NCBI GenBank assembly: GCA_964451955.1
Contig: CAYVKG010000028.1
Coordinates: 1 to 49,355 of the forward strand
Reading direction: 5' to 3'
DNA length: 49,355 nucleotides
Source of the DNA: JAPLNB01 sp964451955
GTDB lineage: Bacteria > Planctomycetota > Phycisphaerae > Tepidisphaerales > Tepidisphaeraceae
In this document: positions 10,032 to 17,674 of the stretch, in pieces
How the letters are laid out: every line of letters begins with the position of its first letter
Numbering within the stretch: position 1 is the stretch's first letter
Program-made: the position numbers and the translations under genes
Notes under the pieces: model-generated
Databases searched by the model: none
Seen by the model: only the letters and a program-made list of their open reading frames with translations
Told to the model about the DNA's origin: nothing

Positions 10032-10736
10032 ATGTTCAAGACTGCAGCCTTTGCCATCGTGGCGATGATGACCGCTCTGGCCTTCGCCGGCCCCAAGGAC
10101 GACGTCGTTGGAGCAGCCAAAAAGGTCGGCGATGCAGCCAACTACAGCTGGAAGACCACGACCGAAATGGGGGCCAATAGCCAATTCCAGCCCCGTCCCA
10201 TCGACGGAAAACTGGAAAAGGGCGGTTTTGTCATCGTGACAACCACCTTTGGCCAGGACCAGACCACCATGACCTATGTCATTAAGGGTGACAAGGGTGC
10301 CATCAAGACCGGCGACGCATGGCTCTCCGCCGACGAAGCAGCTCAGGAGCAGCAGGGCCCTGGACGGTTCTTCGCTCGAACCCTCCGAAGCTTCAAGGCC
10401 CCCGCCGTTCAGGCTGAAGAACTCGCCGGCAAAGTCAAGGAACTTAAACTGGCCGACGGCGTCTACTCCGGCGACCTTACCGAAGAAGGCGCCAAGTCGC
10501 TGATGGCCTTCGGCGGCCGCGGCGGCAACACCCCCCCCGAAATCGCAGGCGCCAAGGGCACCGCCAAGTTCTGGGTGAAAGACGGCACACTGACCAAGTT
10601 CTCGTATAATGTCCAAGGGAAAATGACGTTCAACAACAACGAACGCGAAATCGACCGCACGGTCACCGTCGAGATCAAGGACGTTGGTTCAACCAAAGTG
10701 GAAGTGCCCGAAGACGCGAAAAAGAAGATCGGGTAA
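10032..10736 (+). CDS. Small exported protein of unknown function
   Basis: A 234-residue protein with a clear signal peptide (MFKTAAFAIVAMMTALAFAG, cleavage after AFA). AAGGAG lies eight bases upstream of ATG 10032. The mature part alternates polar beta-strand-like segments and lysine/glutamate-rich stretches, with no cysteines, membrane helices or catalytic motif that I recognise. The general pattern, with several predicted strands such as GGFVIVTTTFGQDQTTMTYVI and FWVKDGTLTKFSYNVQGKM, recalls periplasmic lipoprotein- or LolA-like beta folds. This is only an impression. A strong palindromic terminator follows the stop by 27 bases, so the gene is a single transcription unit. Confidence 0.75.
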   Translation: MFKTAAFAIVAMMTALAFAGPKDDVVGAAKKVGDAANYSWKTTTEMGANSQFQPRPIDGKLEKGGFVIVTTTFGQDQTTMTYVIKGDKGAIKTGDAWLSADEAAQEQQGPGRFFARTLRSFKAPAVQAEELAGKVKELKLADGVYSGDLTEEGAKSLMAFGGRGGNTPPEIAGAKGTAKFWVKDGTLTKFSYNVQGKMTFNNNEREIDRTVTVEIKDVGSTKVEVPEDAKKKIG

Positions 10737-10763
10737 TCACTGATCCGGTTGATGACCGATCGC

Positions 10764-10796
10764 AAGGGCGAGGCATGCCTCGCCCTTCTTGTTTCT
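10764..10796 (+). terminator. Palindromic terminator between converging genes
   Basis: A 10-bp perfect stem AAGGGCGAGG / CCTCGCCCTT surrounds a CATG loop (10764-10787), followed by CTTGTTTCTC. It sits between the converging ends of the small exported protein gene and the RNase HI gene, so it may serve both directions. The T-tract is interrupted but present on the plus strand, and the 5' A bases give U residues on the minus strand. Confidence 0.75.
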
Positions 10797-11419
10797 CAGC
10801 CTCGTGGCGAACACGATCGTGAACGGCCATTGCTCAACTCCATCCGCATCCCACACTGACACACGAACGGCCGAAGCTGGTGTGGCCGCAGACCGGTCGA
10901 TTGCTTGATCTCGATCGCGCAGCCGCAACGAGGACATGTATGCACATCGCCGGCCCGGCTCTCGACCGCCGCAGGGACATCGACCGTCGTTTCATCCGCG
11001 TCGGTCACCTCGGCCTGGCGATCCATCGCCAGATTCGCCAGTTTGTCGGCCAGCGCGTTCTTCTCACGCAGGTTATGCTCGAACGTGACTTGCTCGAACT
11101 GGGCAGCCAACGACTGCGCCTCGCGATTCAGCGGCTGAAGATCCGGGTGCTTGGTCCGGTATTCGCCTCGCATCTGCTTGATGACCAGCTCGCTATCGCC
11201 GCGGATGCGGATTCGGCGAGCACCCAACTCGCGAGCCTTCTCCAACCCGGTTATCAACGCGCTGTACTCGGCAACGTTGTTCGTCGCCCGCCCGATAAAC
11301 CGGCCCAACGTCACCAGCGGCGTGCGGTCGGCGGCGCGAAGCACCACGCCGATGCCAGCCGGGCCCGGATTGCCCCGGCTCCCGCCGTCAAATTCCAGCG
11401 TGATCACTTCGTCTTTCAT
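10796..11419 (-). CDS. Ribonuclease HI-like protein with C-terminal zinc ribbon
   Basis: RNase HI cleaves RNA in RNA-DNA hybrids. Residues 1-130 show the fold and the acidic active-site set: FDGGSRGNPGPAGIG (Asp11), NNVAEYSALI (Glu), RGDSELVIKQM (Asp) and NALADKLAN (Asp). The HPDLQPLNREAQ stretch is also typical of the single-domain RnhA/YpdQ-like subfamily. Unlike the ~155-residue canonical enzyme, this protein has a C-terminal extension with CPRCGC and CQCG, probably a zinc ribbon (residues ~161-195). It lies 14 bases downstream of a COG1579 zinc-ribbon gene and is probably cotranscribed. The same two families are neighbours in other bacteria, including mycobacteria. Start ATG 11419 has no strong Shine-Dalgarno. 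Confidence 0.85.
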   Translation of the reverse strand: MKDEVITLEFDGGSRGNPGPAGIGVVLRAADRTPLVTLGRFIGRATNNVAEYSALITGLEKARELGARRIRIRGDSELVIKQMRGEYRTKHPDLQPLNREAQSLAAQFEQVTFEHNLREKNALADKLANLAMDRQAEVTDADETTVDVPAAVESRAGDVHTCPRCGCAIEIKQSTGLRPHQLRPFVCQCGMRMELSNGRSRSCSPRG

Positions 11420-11433
11420 GCTGGCGGCACATG

Positions 11434-12336
11434 TCAGGAATGAGGTTCGTGCTCGCGATCCCCCGCCGGCGATGGAACATCATCCTCTTCAGGCATCACT
11501 GAACGGCTGATGTCCGCCGCCAAGGTCTGCCGCCCGATCGCGGCCGAAACAGCCTTCTCTCGCGGCTCACGACGCTCCTTGGGCCTGTTTATGGCGGCTT
11601 CCGGCGGCAGGTCATCGGGAATGTACAACAGCCGCAGGCAATTCGGACAAAACACCATGTCGTCGCGAGCATGCAGTCGATTGTAGATGTCTGCCACTAG
11701 CGACATGTTGCACGCGGTACAAACATATTCCTCGCGACGCGAGTAGGGCTTGCCTATGGCCGCCATCGCCTCGCCGTCAAACCGCTCCGCCAACCGGTCA
11801 AAGGTATCCATGGCACGCGCCGGAACACCCTTGGCCGTCTCCTCCCGCGCAACCTCTCGCTGGCCGACTTCCGACTGAAGTTCCGCGAGCTTGGCCCCAA
11901 GTTGCTGTTCCGTGCTGGCAAGTTTGGCTCGTTCCGCCTCAATCTGCGCGGTCAGGTCCTTGATCCGCGGCTGCAGCGACTCGACGATCTCCATGACCTT
12001 GAGCATCTCATCTTCGACTTTCGCCTTGTCGATCTTCTCAGTGTTGATCTCGGTCAGGAAAGCCTGGTACTCTTTGTGATTCGTCGCGTTCTGCTGCTGG
12101 GCACGAAACTTCTCGATCCGCGCCTCGCGAGCCTTGATGTCCAGGTCAAGCTGGCCGGCTCGGGCCTGCTGCTCTCGAAGCTGCGACTGTAGTAAGGTGA
12201 GATTCTCATTCAGATCGGCGATCCGGCGCTCCTGAACACGCACGCTGCGGGAGGCGGCATCAAGCCTGCCCTGGGCAGCGCGCAGTTCCTGATCGGCGCG
12301 GAATAACTTGACCAGAGCTACATTGGTCGGGCCCAT
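11434..12336 (-). CDS. COG1579-type coiled-coil protein with C4 zinc ribbon
   Basis: This 300-residue protein has a long helical coiled-coil hairpin (residues ~10-175, Gln/Glu/Arg/Lys-rich) containing the family-typical NATNHKEYQAFLTEI. A four-cysteine zinc ribbon follows: VCTACNMSL and VFCPNCLRLLY (residues ~205-245). The last 55 residues are low-complexity and charged. The family is thought to bind nucleic acid, but its role is not established in most bacteria. I start at ATG 12336 because GAGGG sits seven bases upstream; the frame extends to a TTG at 12360. It is the first gene of a two-gene unit with the RNase HI gene. Confidence 0.85.
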   Translation of the reverse strand: MGPTNVALVKLFRADQELRAAQGRLDAASRSVRVQERRIADLNENLTLLQSQLREQQARAGQLDLDIKAREARIEKFRAQQQNATNHKEYQAFLTEINTEKIDKAKVEDEMLKVMEIVESLQPRIKDLTAQIEAERAKLASTEQQLGAKLAELQSEVGQREVAREETAKGVPARAMDTFDRLAERFDGEAMAAIGKPYSRREEYVCTACNMSLVADIYNRLHARDDMVFCPNCLRLLYIPDDLPPEAAINRPKERREPREKAVSAAIGRQTLAADISRSVMPEEDDVPSPAGDREHEPHS

Positions 12337-12493
12337 CAGATAACCCTCGCGAGTATTCAACTGTCAAAGTGCACAGCCAACCCCTCAAGGGGCAAGCCGG
12401 ACGGAAAGCGACTTATTATGCGGATTGCCCCGCCCATGGGAAGGGGGCCCGTGCGCATTTCCGCCTCGATCTGATTGTCCGCCGCCGATCCGT

Positions 12494-13150
12494 TCAGAAA
12501 ACTACCTTGGGATGACTGAAACGGACCCCTTTGCCATCGTGGTAAGTGGCGTATTCCGTTACAATTGCGCCTTCGGGCCCGGCCTTCATGAAATGCCACT
12601 CCTCCGGCTTCGTCAGGCCGGCAACCTCGCCCGGCTTCAGCATGCCGACGCAATGGGTCTTGGCGTACTCCTTGTGCATCGGCGGAATAGCCTCCTTGAT
12701 GTCGCCCGACGCAGCACCCTCGCCGAACAGGTAGATCATGCCATAGCGCGGCTGCCAGCCCTCCATCTTGCACGCCACGTCGGTGGCAACGTGTCGGTGC
12801 TCCGGAATCGCCTGGCCAGGCAGCAGGAAGATCTCGTGCCCGAAATAGTTGTGATCCTTCTTGTTCACCCACAGAATCCCGCCCATGCCCGCTTCGAGAA
12901 AGTTGCCCAGCCCAAAATCCAGTGCCCAGAAATCGTCAGTCTTCAAACGGTCAACGATCGGGTAACGATAGAAGTTCATGAGCTGGTAATAGGCTTCCTT
13001 CGCGGCAGTCGCGTCAAACTTGCCGTCCTTGTAGAAGTCCTCGTTGCGGAATCTCGGCAGCTCGCGCGGCGCGCGGGCGGCCTGGGCGGCGGCGGGTAGA
13101 ACGGCGGCGGTGGCGGTCGTGATCAGCATGTCTCGTCGCGTAATCTCCAT
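12494..13150 (-). CDS. Cupin protein of D-lyxose isomerase type with Tat-like signal
   Basis: A 218-residue cupin. Metal-ligand motifs are visible: PEHRHVATD (His-x-His), a later Glu-rich LFGEG segment, and WHFMKAGPEGAIVTEYATYHDG. The end VRFSHPKVVF resembles the D-lyxose/D-mannose isomerase family. Family members isomerise aldoses to ketoses with a divalent metal. The N terminus reads TRRDMLITTATAAVLPAAAQAARA, a good twin-arginine signal peptide, so the protein may be exported folded, which is odd for a sugar isomerase. AAGGAG lies nine bases before ATG 13150. It is the last gene of the dhaK/dhaL/aldolase operon, 36 bases after the aldolase. Alternatives are a dioxygenase or binding cupin. 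Confidence 0.7.
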   Translation of the reverse strand: MEITRRDMLITTATAAVLPAAAQAARAPRELPRFRNEDFYKDGKFDATAAKEAYYQLMNFYRYPIVDRLKTDDFWALDFGLGNFLEAGMGGILWVNKKDHNYFGHEIFLLPGQAIPEHRHVATDVACKMEGWQPRYGMIYLFGEGAASGDIKEAIPPMHKEYAKTHCVGMLKPGEVAGLTKPEEWHFMKAGPEGAIVTEYATYHDGKGVRFSHPKVVF

Positions 13151-13186
13151 GATCCTGCTCCTTGAAATGGCACCTGCGGGCGTGCC

Positions 13187-14074
13187 CTACCTCTTGTCGG
13201 CCTTCAAGCTATTGTACATCTCAAACGCTCTTTCGGGCTTTTCGTTGCCGTGAACAACGGCATGAACGGCCTGCGTCATGGCCGCCGGATCGTCCGCAAG
13301 AAAGATGTTCCGCCCCATGTCCACCCCAGCCGCGCCCTGCATAACCGCTTTGTACGCCATCTTCAGCGCATCAAGCTCTGGGAGCTTCTTCCCGCCCGCA
13401 ATGACGATTGGCACCGGGCAACCGGCAACAACCTCGTCGAATCCGGGCTCGCAGTAGTAGGTCTTCACGAAATGGCATCCCAGTTCGGCAATCACCCGGC
13501 AAGCCAGCCCCAGGTAACGCGAATCGCGAACCAGTTCATGCCCAACCGCCGTTACGCCCAGCGTTGGAATGCCGTATCGGTTGCCTTCGTTGATCAGAGC
13601 CGCCAGGTTGGCCAACGTCTCCTTCTCGCAGGGCCCCCCAATATACACCTGCGTCGTGATCGCTGCGGCATTGATGCGAATGGCGTCCTCCACGGCTACG
13701 CCTATCAGTTCGTTGGATAGTTCCTTGAGAATGGTCGCCCCCGTCGAGCAGCGCAGAACCACCGGCTTGTTCGTCGCCGGGCACACGCAACTCTTTACCG
13801 CCCCGCGAGTGCACATCAGGCAATCCACAAACGGAATCAGCGGCGGAATTGCCAGGTCCATACGCTCCAAACCCGACGTCGGACCCATGATGTAGCCATG
13901 GTCGAACGCCAGCATGACCGTCCGCCCAGTCTTGGGATTGAAGATCCGGGACAGGCGATTCTTCATGCCCCAGTCGAGGTGCGCCGAGCCCCGGAGGAAA
14001 AACCCGGGCGTCTGCATCGGAACGTCAACGTGAAAATCCTTCTTCTCCGATTCTTTTCTGTCTGCTTCAGCCAT
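13187..14074 (-). CDS. DeoC/FbaB-family class I aldolase, LsrF-like
   Basis: A 295-residue TIM-barrel class I aldolase or thiolase closely resembling LsrF. Recognisable segments include MLAFDHGYIMGPTSG, VGVAVEDA-like helices and HFVKTYYCEPGFDEVV, where the Lys matches the Schiff-base lysine of LsrF. IVIAGGKK and GAAGVDMGRNIF form the phosphate-binding end. The family cleaves or thiolyses phosphorylated sugars. No other lsr genes are nearby; instead it follows dhaL, so the substrate is probably the product of that kinase rather than phospho-AI-2. ATG 14074 overlaps the dhaL stop by eight bases, which suggests translational coupling. The longer frame to 14173 lies inside dhaL and is not real. 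Confidence 0.85.
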   Translation of the reverse strand: MAEADRKESEKKDFHVDVPMQTPGFFLRGSAHLDWGMKNRLSRIFNPKTGRTVMLAFDHGYIMGPTSGLERMDLAIPPLIPFVDCLMCTRGAVKSCVCPATNKPVVLRCSTGATILKELSNELIGVAVEDAIRINAAAITTQVYIGGPCEKETLANLAALINEGNRYGIPTLGVTAVGHELVRDSRYLGLACRVIAELGCHFVKTYYCEPGFDEVVAGCPVPIVIAGGKKLPELDALKMAYKAVMQGAAGVDMGRNIFLADDPAAMTQAVHAVVHGNEKPERAFEMYNSLKADKR

Positions 14075-14699
14075 GTGAAAGAAAACCTTCGTAAAAACCC
14101 CGGAAAAGAAGCGACACAGACGTGGCGCCGGCGTCCGGCGACCCGATCGACTTCTCCCCGACGTTCTTCGCACGTCCGAACTTCGCCTTCATGTCCTTCG
14201 TGGATTCGGCGCCCCTCTGGGCCGCCTCGCATGCCAATCTCAAGCCGCTCGCCACGTCAGGAGACTGCCGCATCGACTGAACAGCCGGCACCAATGCGTC
14301 CATCATCGTCTTGTCGCCAACCTGCGCCTTGGTGCGATTCTCCACACCCGCCAGACCCGCGACAAAAACCGCCGCTAGTGACCCCGCATCCAGCGATTCC
14401 TTGCCAGCCGCGGCTTCCGCCATCGACATGAAGAGCGTCCCGAGCAGCGGACCGGTTGCCCCGCCATCAACTCCCATGATTGCCCACCCAATGTCATTCA
14501 AAACTCGGGAAATCTCATGCGATGCGTCCGCGTCAATCGTCTTGGCCATCAACTCCATGGCCCGAAGCATGGTGGTCCCGTGATCCCCGTCGCCGCCAAC
14601 CGAATCCAGCCGCGAGAGCGCCTGGTGGTTATCCCGAATCTGCTGGACTGCCCCACGAAGCATGCGGACAAACACGTTGTAGTCGATCAAGTCGGCCAT
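14067..14699 (-). CDS. dhaL: Dihydroxyacetone kinase-type subunit L (nucleotide-binding)
   Basis: A 210-residue all-helical DhaL. The Mg-nucleotide site is present: Asp32, and Asp37 and Asp39 in GGDGDHGTTMLRAM. MGVDGGATGPLLGTLF, DKTMMDALVP, and the C-terminal GAKFGRAKN- and PDAGATS-like stretches also match the family. The subunit supplies ADP/ATP for phosphorylating the ketose bound covalently on DhaK. No DhaM phosphotransferase gene is seen here, so the complex may use ATP directly. It starts 13 bases after dhaK and overlaps the downstream aldolase. Confidence 0.9.
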   Translation of the reverse strand: MADLIDYNVFVRMLRGAVQQIRDNHQALSRLDSVGGDGDHGTTMLRAMELMAKTIDADASHEISRVLNDIGWAIMGVDGGATGPLLGTLFMSMAEAAAGKESLDAGSLAAVFVAGLAGVENRTKAQVGDKTMMDALVPAVQSMRQSPDVASGLRLACEAAQRGAESTKDMKAKFGRAKNVGEKSIGSPDAGATSVSLLFRGFYEGFLSHG

Positions 14700-14712
14700 T
14701 GTGATACTGTCG

Positions 14713-15711
14713 TTACCTCGTCAGCGCCGGCGTGTTGCATGGGGCATCCCACAAGCTGATTAGTTCGGCGTCCATCCGCGCCAGAAACATCTGAAATCCG
14801 CCCATCTCCTGCACCGTCAGAAACTCCCCAACGAGCGAACGAGCAAGCGCGATCTTCCTCTCACCCAAAAGTTGATTCACCCGCCGAAGAACCAGATACA
14901 TCTCCATCAGCGTCGTCGAGCCCACGCCATTCAGCATCGCCAGCACCTGCTCCCCAGGCCGGATCTTCAGATCGTCCAGCAGCATCGGAAGCATGATCTC
15001 GGCCGTCCGGTCGGCGGTGGCAAGCTTCTGCGAGCCCGTGCCGGCTTCACCATGCTGGCCCATCCCGACCACCATTTCGCCATCACCCAGCGTGGAAATG
15101 GCGTCACCGGTGCACGGATGAGTGGCGCCGGATACCGCCACCGCGAGAGTCGCCATGTTCCGTTCCATCCGCGACGCGATCGCCCAGCACTCCTCCAGCG
15201 ACTTGCCCAGCTCCGCCGCGGCTCCTGCCACCTTGATCACCGGCAGGCACCCAACCAGACCGCGACGTTCATCGGGATTCTCACGCGGACCGGTCGAAAT
15301 GTCCTCGTGCGTGAGAATCTGCCTGACGTTGAGGCCTTCCTTCTTCGCCATCTCCATCACGATGTTCGCCGTCATCACGTCCCCCGCATGGTTGAGCACC
15401 ACAAAGAGCACGCCCGCCGGACGATTCGCCATGCGCAACGCTTCGATCACACGCGGTGGACCAGGCGCGGCGAAAATCTCCCCCGGAACCGAAATGTCCA
15501 GCATGCCCGGCCCGACAAAACCCGACAACGCCGGCTCGTGACCCGAACCGCCAAGCGTCACCAGCGCCACCTTGTCCTTCGCTTTCGGCTCAACGCGCAC
15601 AACCAGCTTGTTCCCGGCTAGCTTCACCTTGTCGGCGTTGGCCAACACAAAACCCTCAAGCAGTTCCGCAACCAGATTCGCAGGATCGTTAATGAACTTC
15701 TTCATCGGCAT
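14713..15711 (-). CDS. dhaK: Dihydroxyacetone kinase-type subunit K (substrate-binding)
   Basis: A 332-residue DhaK. It has GGSGHEPALSGFVG (substrate pocket), ISVPGEIFAAPGP, LNHAGDVMT, and the catalytic His220 in GMGQHGEAG, which forms a hemiaminal with the carbonyl of the substrate. ATG 15711 has AAGGAG six bases upstream and is preferred over the longer frame to 15741. Length is normal for a stand-alone DhaK (~330-356). DhaK homologues act on dihydroxyacetone but also on erythrulose and other ketoses. With an aldolase and an isomerase-like cupin downstream, a larger ketose is plausible. Confidence 0.92.
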   Translation of the reverse strand: MPMKKFINDPANLVAELLEGFVLANADKVKLAGNKLVVRVEPKAKDKVALVTLGGSGHEPALSGFVGPGMLDISVPGEIFAAPGPPRVIEALRMANRPAGVLFVVLNHAGDVMTANIVMEMAKKEGLNVRQILTHEDISTGPRENPDERRGLVGCLPVIKVAGAAAELGKSLEECWAIASRMERNMATLAVAVSGATHPCTGDAISTLGDGEMVVGMGQHGEAGTGSQKLATADRTAEIMLPMLLDDLKIRPGEQVLAMLNGVGSTTLMEMYLVLRRVNQLLGERKIALARSLVGEFLTVQEMGGFQMFLARMDAELISLWDAPCNTPALTR

Positions 15712-15748
15712 GTTGCGCTCCTTGCTCCGACCGTGGGTCATGCCCGCT

Positions 15749-16069
15749 CTATCTGGTTTCCATCAGCTCCAACAGGGCATCCCCGTCCAGAATGAACGCC
15801 ACCCGAAGCGTCGGCGTCGCGTCAAAGGGCGAAACAACAACCTTCTGCCCCTTCAAAGCCTCATCAAGATTCGGAACCATGAACGCCGCGTGCGGCTTGG
15901 TCTGACAGAGTTCAGGCATCGGGCTGCCCGGCTCAAATCGGACGAACTCGACATGGTAAGGGTGCGACGAGGGGTCCGTGACGAAGACCTTCCCGCCTTC
16001 AATGTACGTCTCGCCGGGACGTTTCGTCTTCGTCGGAACGCCAAAGTGATGAAACTGACCTGATGCCAT
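15749..16069 (-). CDS. Small VOC (glyoxalase/bleomycin-resistance fold) protein
   Basis: A 106-residue protein with the VOC-like pattern: GQFHHFGVPT at the start, HPYHVEFVRFEPGS in the middle, PHAAFMVPNLDEALKGQKVVV, and VAFILDGDALLELMET at the end. Members bind a metal between beta-alpha-beta-beta-beta modules and act as lyases, epimerases or binding proteins. One module is visible, so it would act as a dimer. It leads the operon containing dhaK, dhaL, the aldolase and the cupin, so an epimerase or metal-dependent step on the same sugar is possible. AGAGG nine bases upstream supports ATG 16069; ATG 16078 is an alternative. Confidence 0.78.
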   Translation of the reverse strand: MASGQFHHFGVPTKTKRPGETYIEGGKVFVTDPSSHPYHVEFVRFEPGSPMPELCQTKPHAAFMVPNLDEALKGQKVVVSPFDATPTLRVAFILDGDALLELMETR

Positions 16070-16109
16070 GGCACTCATCCTCTCTGTAAAGCCCCGTAAC
16101 ACACGGCCG

Positions 16110-16137
16110 ACTATATCGCAGGACACACTGCGTGCAA
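16110..16137 (-). promoter_or_regulatory. Promoter of the VOC-dhaK-dhaL-aldolase-cupin operon
   Basis: On the minus strand TTGCAC (16132-16137) and TATAGT (16110-16115) are separated by 16 bases, a sigma-70-type promoter with a good -10 and weak -35. The start codon lies about 40 bases downstream, giving a leader of about 35 bases. Confidence 0.6.
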
Positions 16138-16177
16138 GCCGCGCAGCGCCAATGTCAGGACGACGCGACCCGGCCGC

Positions 16178-17674
16178 TCACGCCCGAGGATGCACCGGCG
16201 CATTGGAAAGCGCGGAATTCGGAAGAGTAAGCCACTGCAGATCACCTTCCAGAGGACGGGCTGCCGCAAGGCCCTTGCGCCGGAACCGCGCGCGGGAAAG
16301 AAATGGAAACAGCGTCAGCAAAATGATGCGGATGTCAAAGCCTAGCGTCCAGTTGCAAATGTAGAACATGTCATACTGCAGCCGCTTCCGAATCGACGTC
16401 CGGCCCCGAAGGCCATTCACCTGAGCCCACCCCGTCAGGCCCGCCTTGGCGTGGTGCCGCAACATGTACCGCGGTACGTGCGTCCGAAACCGCTCCACAA
16501 GCTCCGGCCGCTCCGGTCGTGGCCCGACCAAAGACATCTGCCCTCGAACCACATTCAATAACTGCGGCAGCTCATCCAGGCCCGTCTTGCGCAAAAACCG
16601 ACCAATCCGCGTGCTGCGCGGATCGTCATCCGACGCCCACACCGGCCCCGTATTCGTCTCGGCATCCGCCACCATCGTGCGAAACTTCAGAATGCGGAAA
16701 TGCCGCCCCCCAACGCTCGTCCGGACCTGCGAGTGAAAAACCGGGCCCTTGCTCGTGAACTTCACCAAAACCCCGATCAACAGCATCGGCAACGCAAGAA
16801 CGACCGTGGCCGGTATCGAGATGATCAAGTCCATGCCACGCTTCAGAACCCGGTTCCAGCCGCCCAGCGGAGTGTGCGTAAGCGTTACGATCGGCAGACC
16901 GTCAAGTTGGTCCACCTCATGCCGGAGAAAATGAAACGAGAGCATGTCCGGAACAACCCGGATGTCATACTCGGTGTTGGCCAGCTGATTCAGCAACTCC
17001 TCAACGACTCGGTGATCCTGCGCCGGAAGCGCCAGCAAGACAATGTCCACCGGCCTCGCAACAAGAATGTCGTTGATGTTGCCCGCCAGCGGAACAACAT
17101 CACGCCGCAGAAGCGACGTTCGAGAACCGCTTGTCGAAACAAAATACGCAGGCTCAATGCCCGTCCATGTGTTCCGCCGAATACAGTGGTAAAGCGTCTG
17201 ACCCAGTCGACCCGTGCCGACAATCGCTGCGTAACGCAGGTTCAATCCACGCTTTCTGAAATACCGCAATATCTGCCGGCCAACCAGCCGGCTCAAGCCC
17301 GCCGTCAGCAACCACGAAGCCAGAACCGATGCCATCAGAACACGCGACGATGACGGGTGCTTCAGGAGGCCAACAACCACGTACGTGATGCACCATACCG
17401 TGCACACCGCGCGAAGAATGATCGGCAGTTCGGCCACGAAACGCTTCGTACGCTTCGGCTGATAAAGACCCGATCGCGCAAACACCGGAATGCACAGAAC
17501 CGCCCCCAGCGCGCCCGCCGGAATCAGATCACGCAGCGCAATCGGCGAATTGATGACGTGAAAGTGAACGGCAAGAAGATTCTCGCAGTACGCGGCAACA
17601 AACGCCATCCCCGCGGCCGTCACATCACTGGCCGCCAGCAGCAATAGCATCAACTGATTGTGCCGCTTGACCAC
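16178..17674 (-). CDS. Polyprenyl-phosphate sugar-1-phosphate transferase (WcaJ/WbaP-like initiating enzyme)
   Basis: This 498-residue enzyme starts exopolysaccharide or O-antigen synthesis by moving a hexose-1-phosphate from a nucleotide sugar to undecaprenyl phosphate in the inner membrane. Four or five N-terminal membrane helices are followed by a Rossmann-like domain (IVGTGRLGQTLYHC, ~residue 152). The C-terminal catalytic domain begins KRGMDLIISIPATVVL and has the re-entrant helix. It contains FRILKFRTM, DDDPRSTRIGRFLRKTGLDELPQL (read here in parts), SLVGPRPERPELV and KAGLTGWAQVNGLRG. GTG 17674 is used, with GGTGAG just upstream; it overlaps the preceding glycosyltransferase by 25 bases. 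It is the last gene of a five-gene leftward operon. Confidence 0.92.
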   Translation of the reverse strand: MVKRHNQLMLLLLAASDVTAAGMAFVAAYCENLLAVHFHVINSPIALRDLIPAGALGAVLCIPVFARSGLYQPKRTKRFVAELPIILRAVCTVWCITYVVVGLLKHPSSSRVLMASVLASWLLTAGLSRLVGRQILRYFRKRGLNLRYAAIVGTGRLGQTLYHCIRRNTWTGIEPAYFVSTSGSRTSLLRRDVVPLAGNINDILVARPVDIVLLALPAQDHRVVEELLNQLANTEYDIRVVPDMLSFHFLRHEVDQLDGLPIVTLTHTPLGGWNRVLKRGMDLIISIPATVVLALPMLLIGVLVKFTSKGPVFHSQVRTSVGGRHFRILKFRTMVADAETNTGPVWASDDDPRSTRIGRFLRKTGLDELPQLLNVVRGQMSLVGPRPERPELVERFRTHVPRYMLRHHAKAGLTGWAQVNGLRGRTSIRKRLQYDMFYICNWTLGFDIRIILLTLFPFLSRARFRRKGLAAARPLEGDLQWLTLPNSALSNAPVHPRA

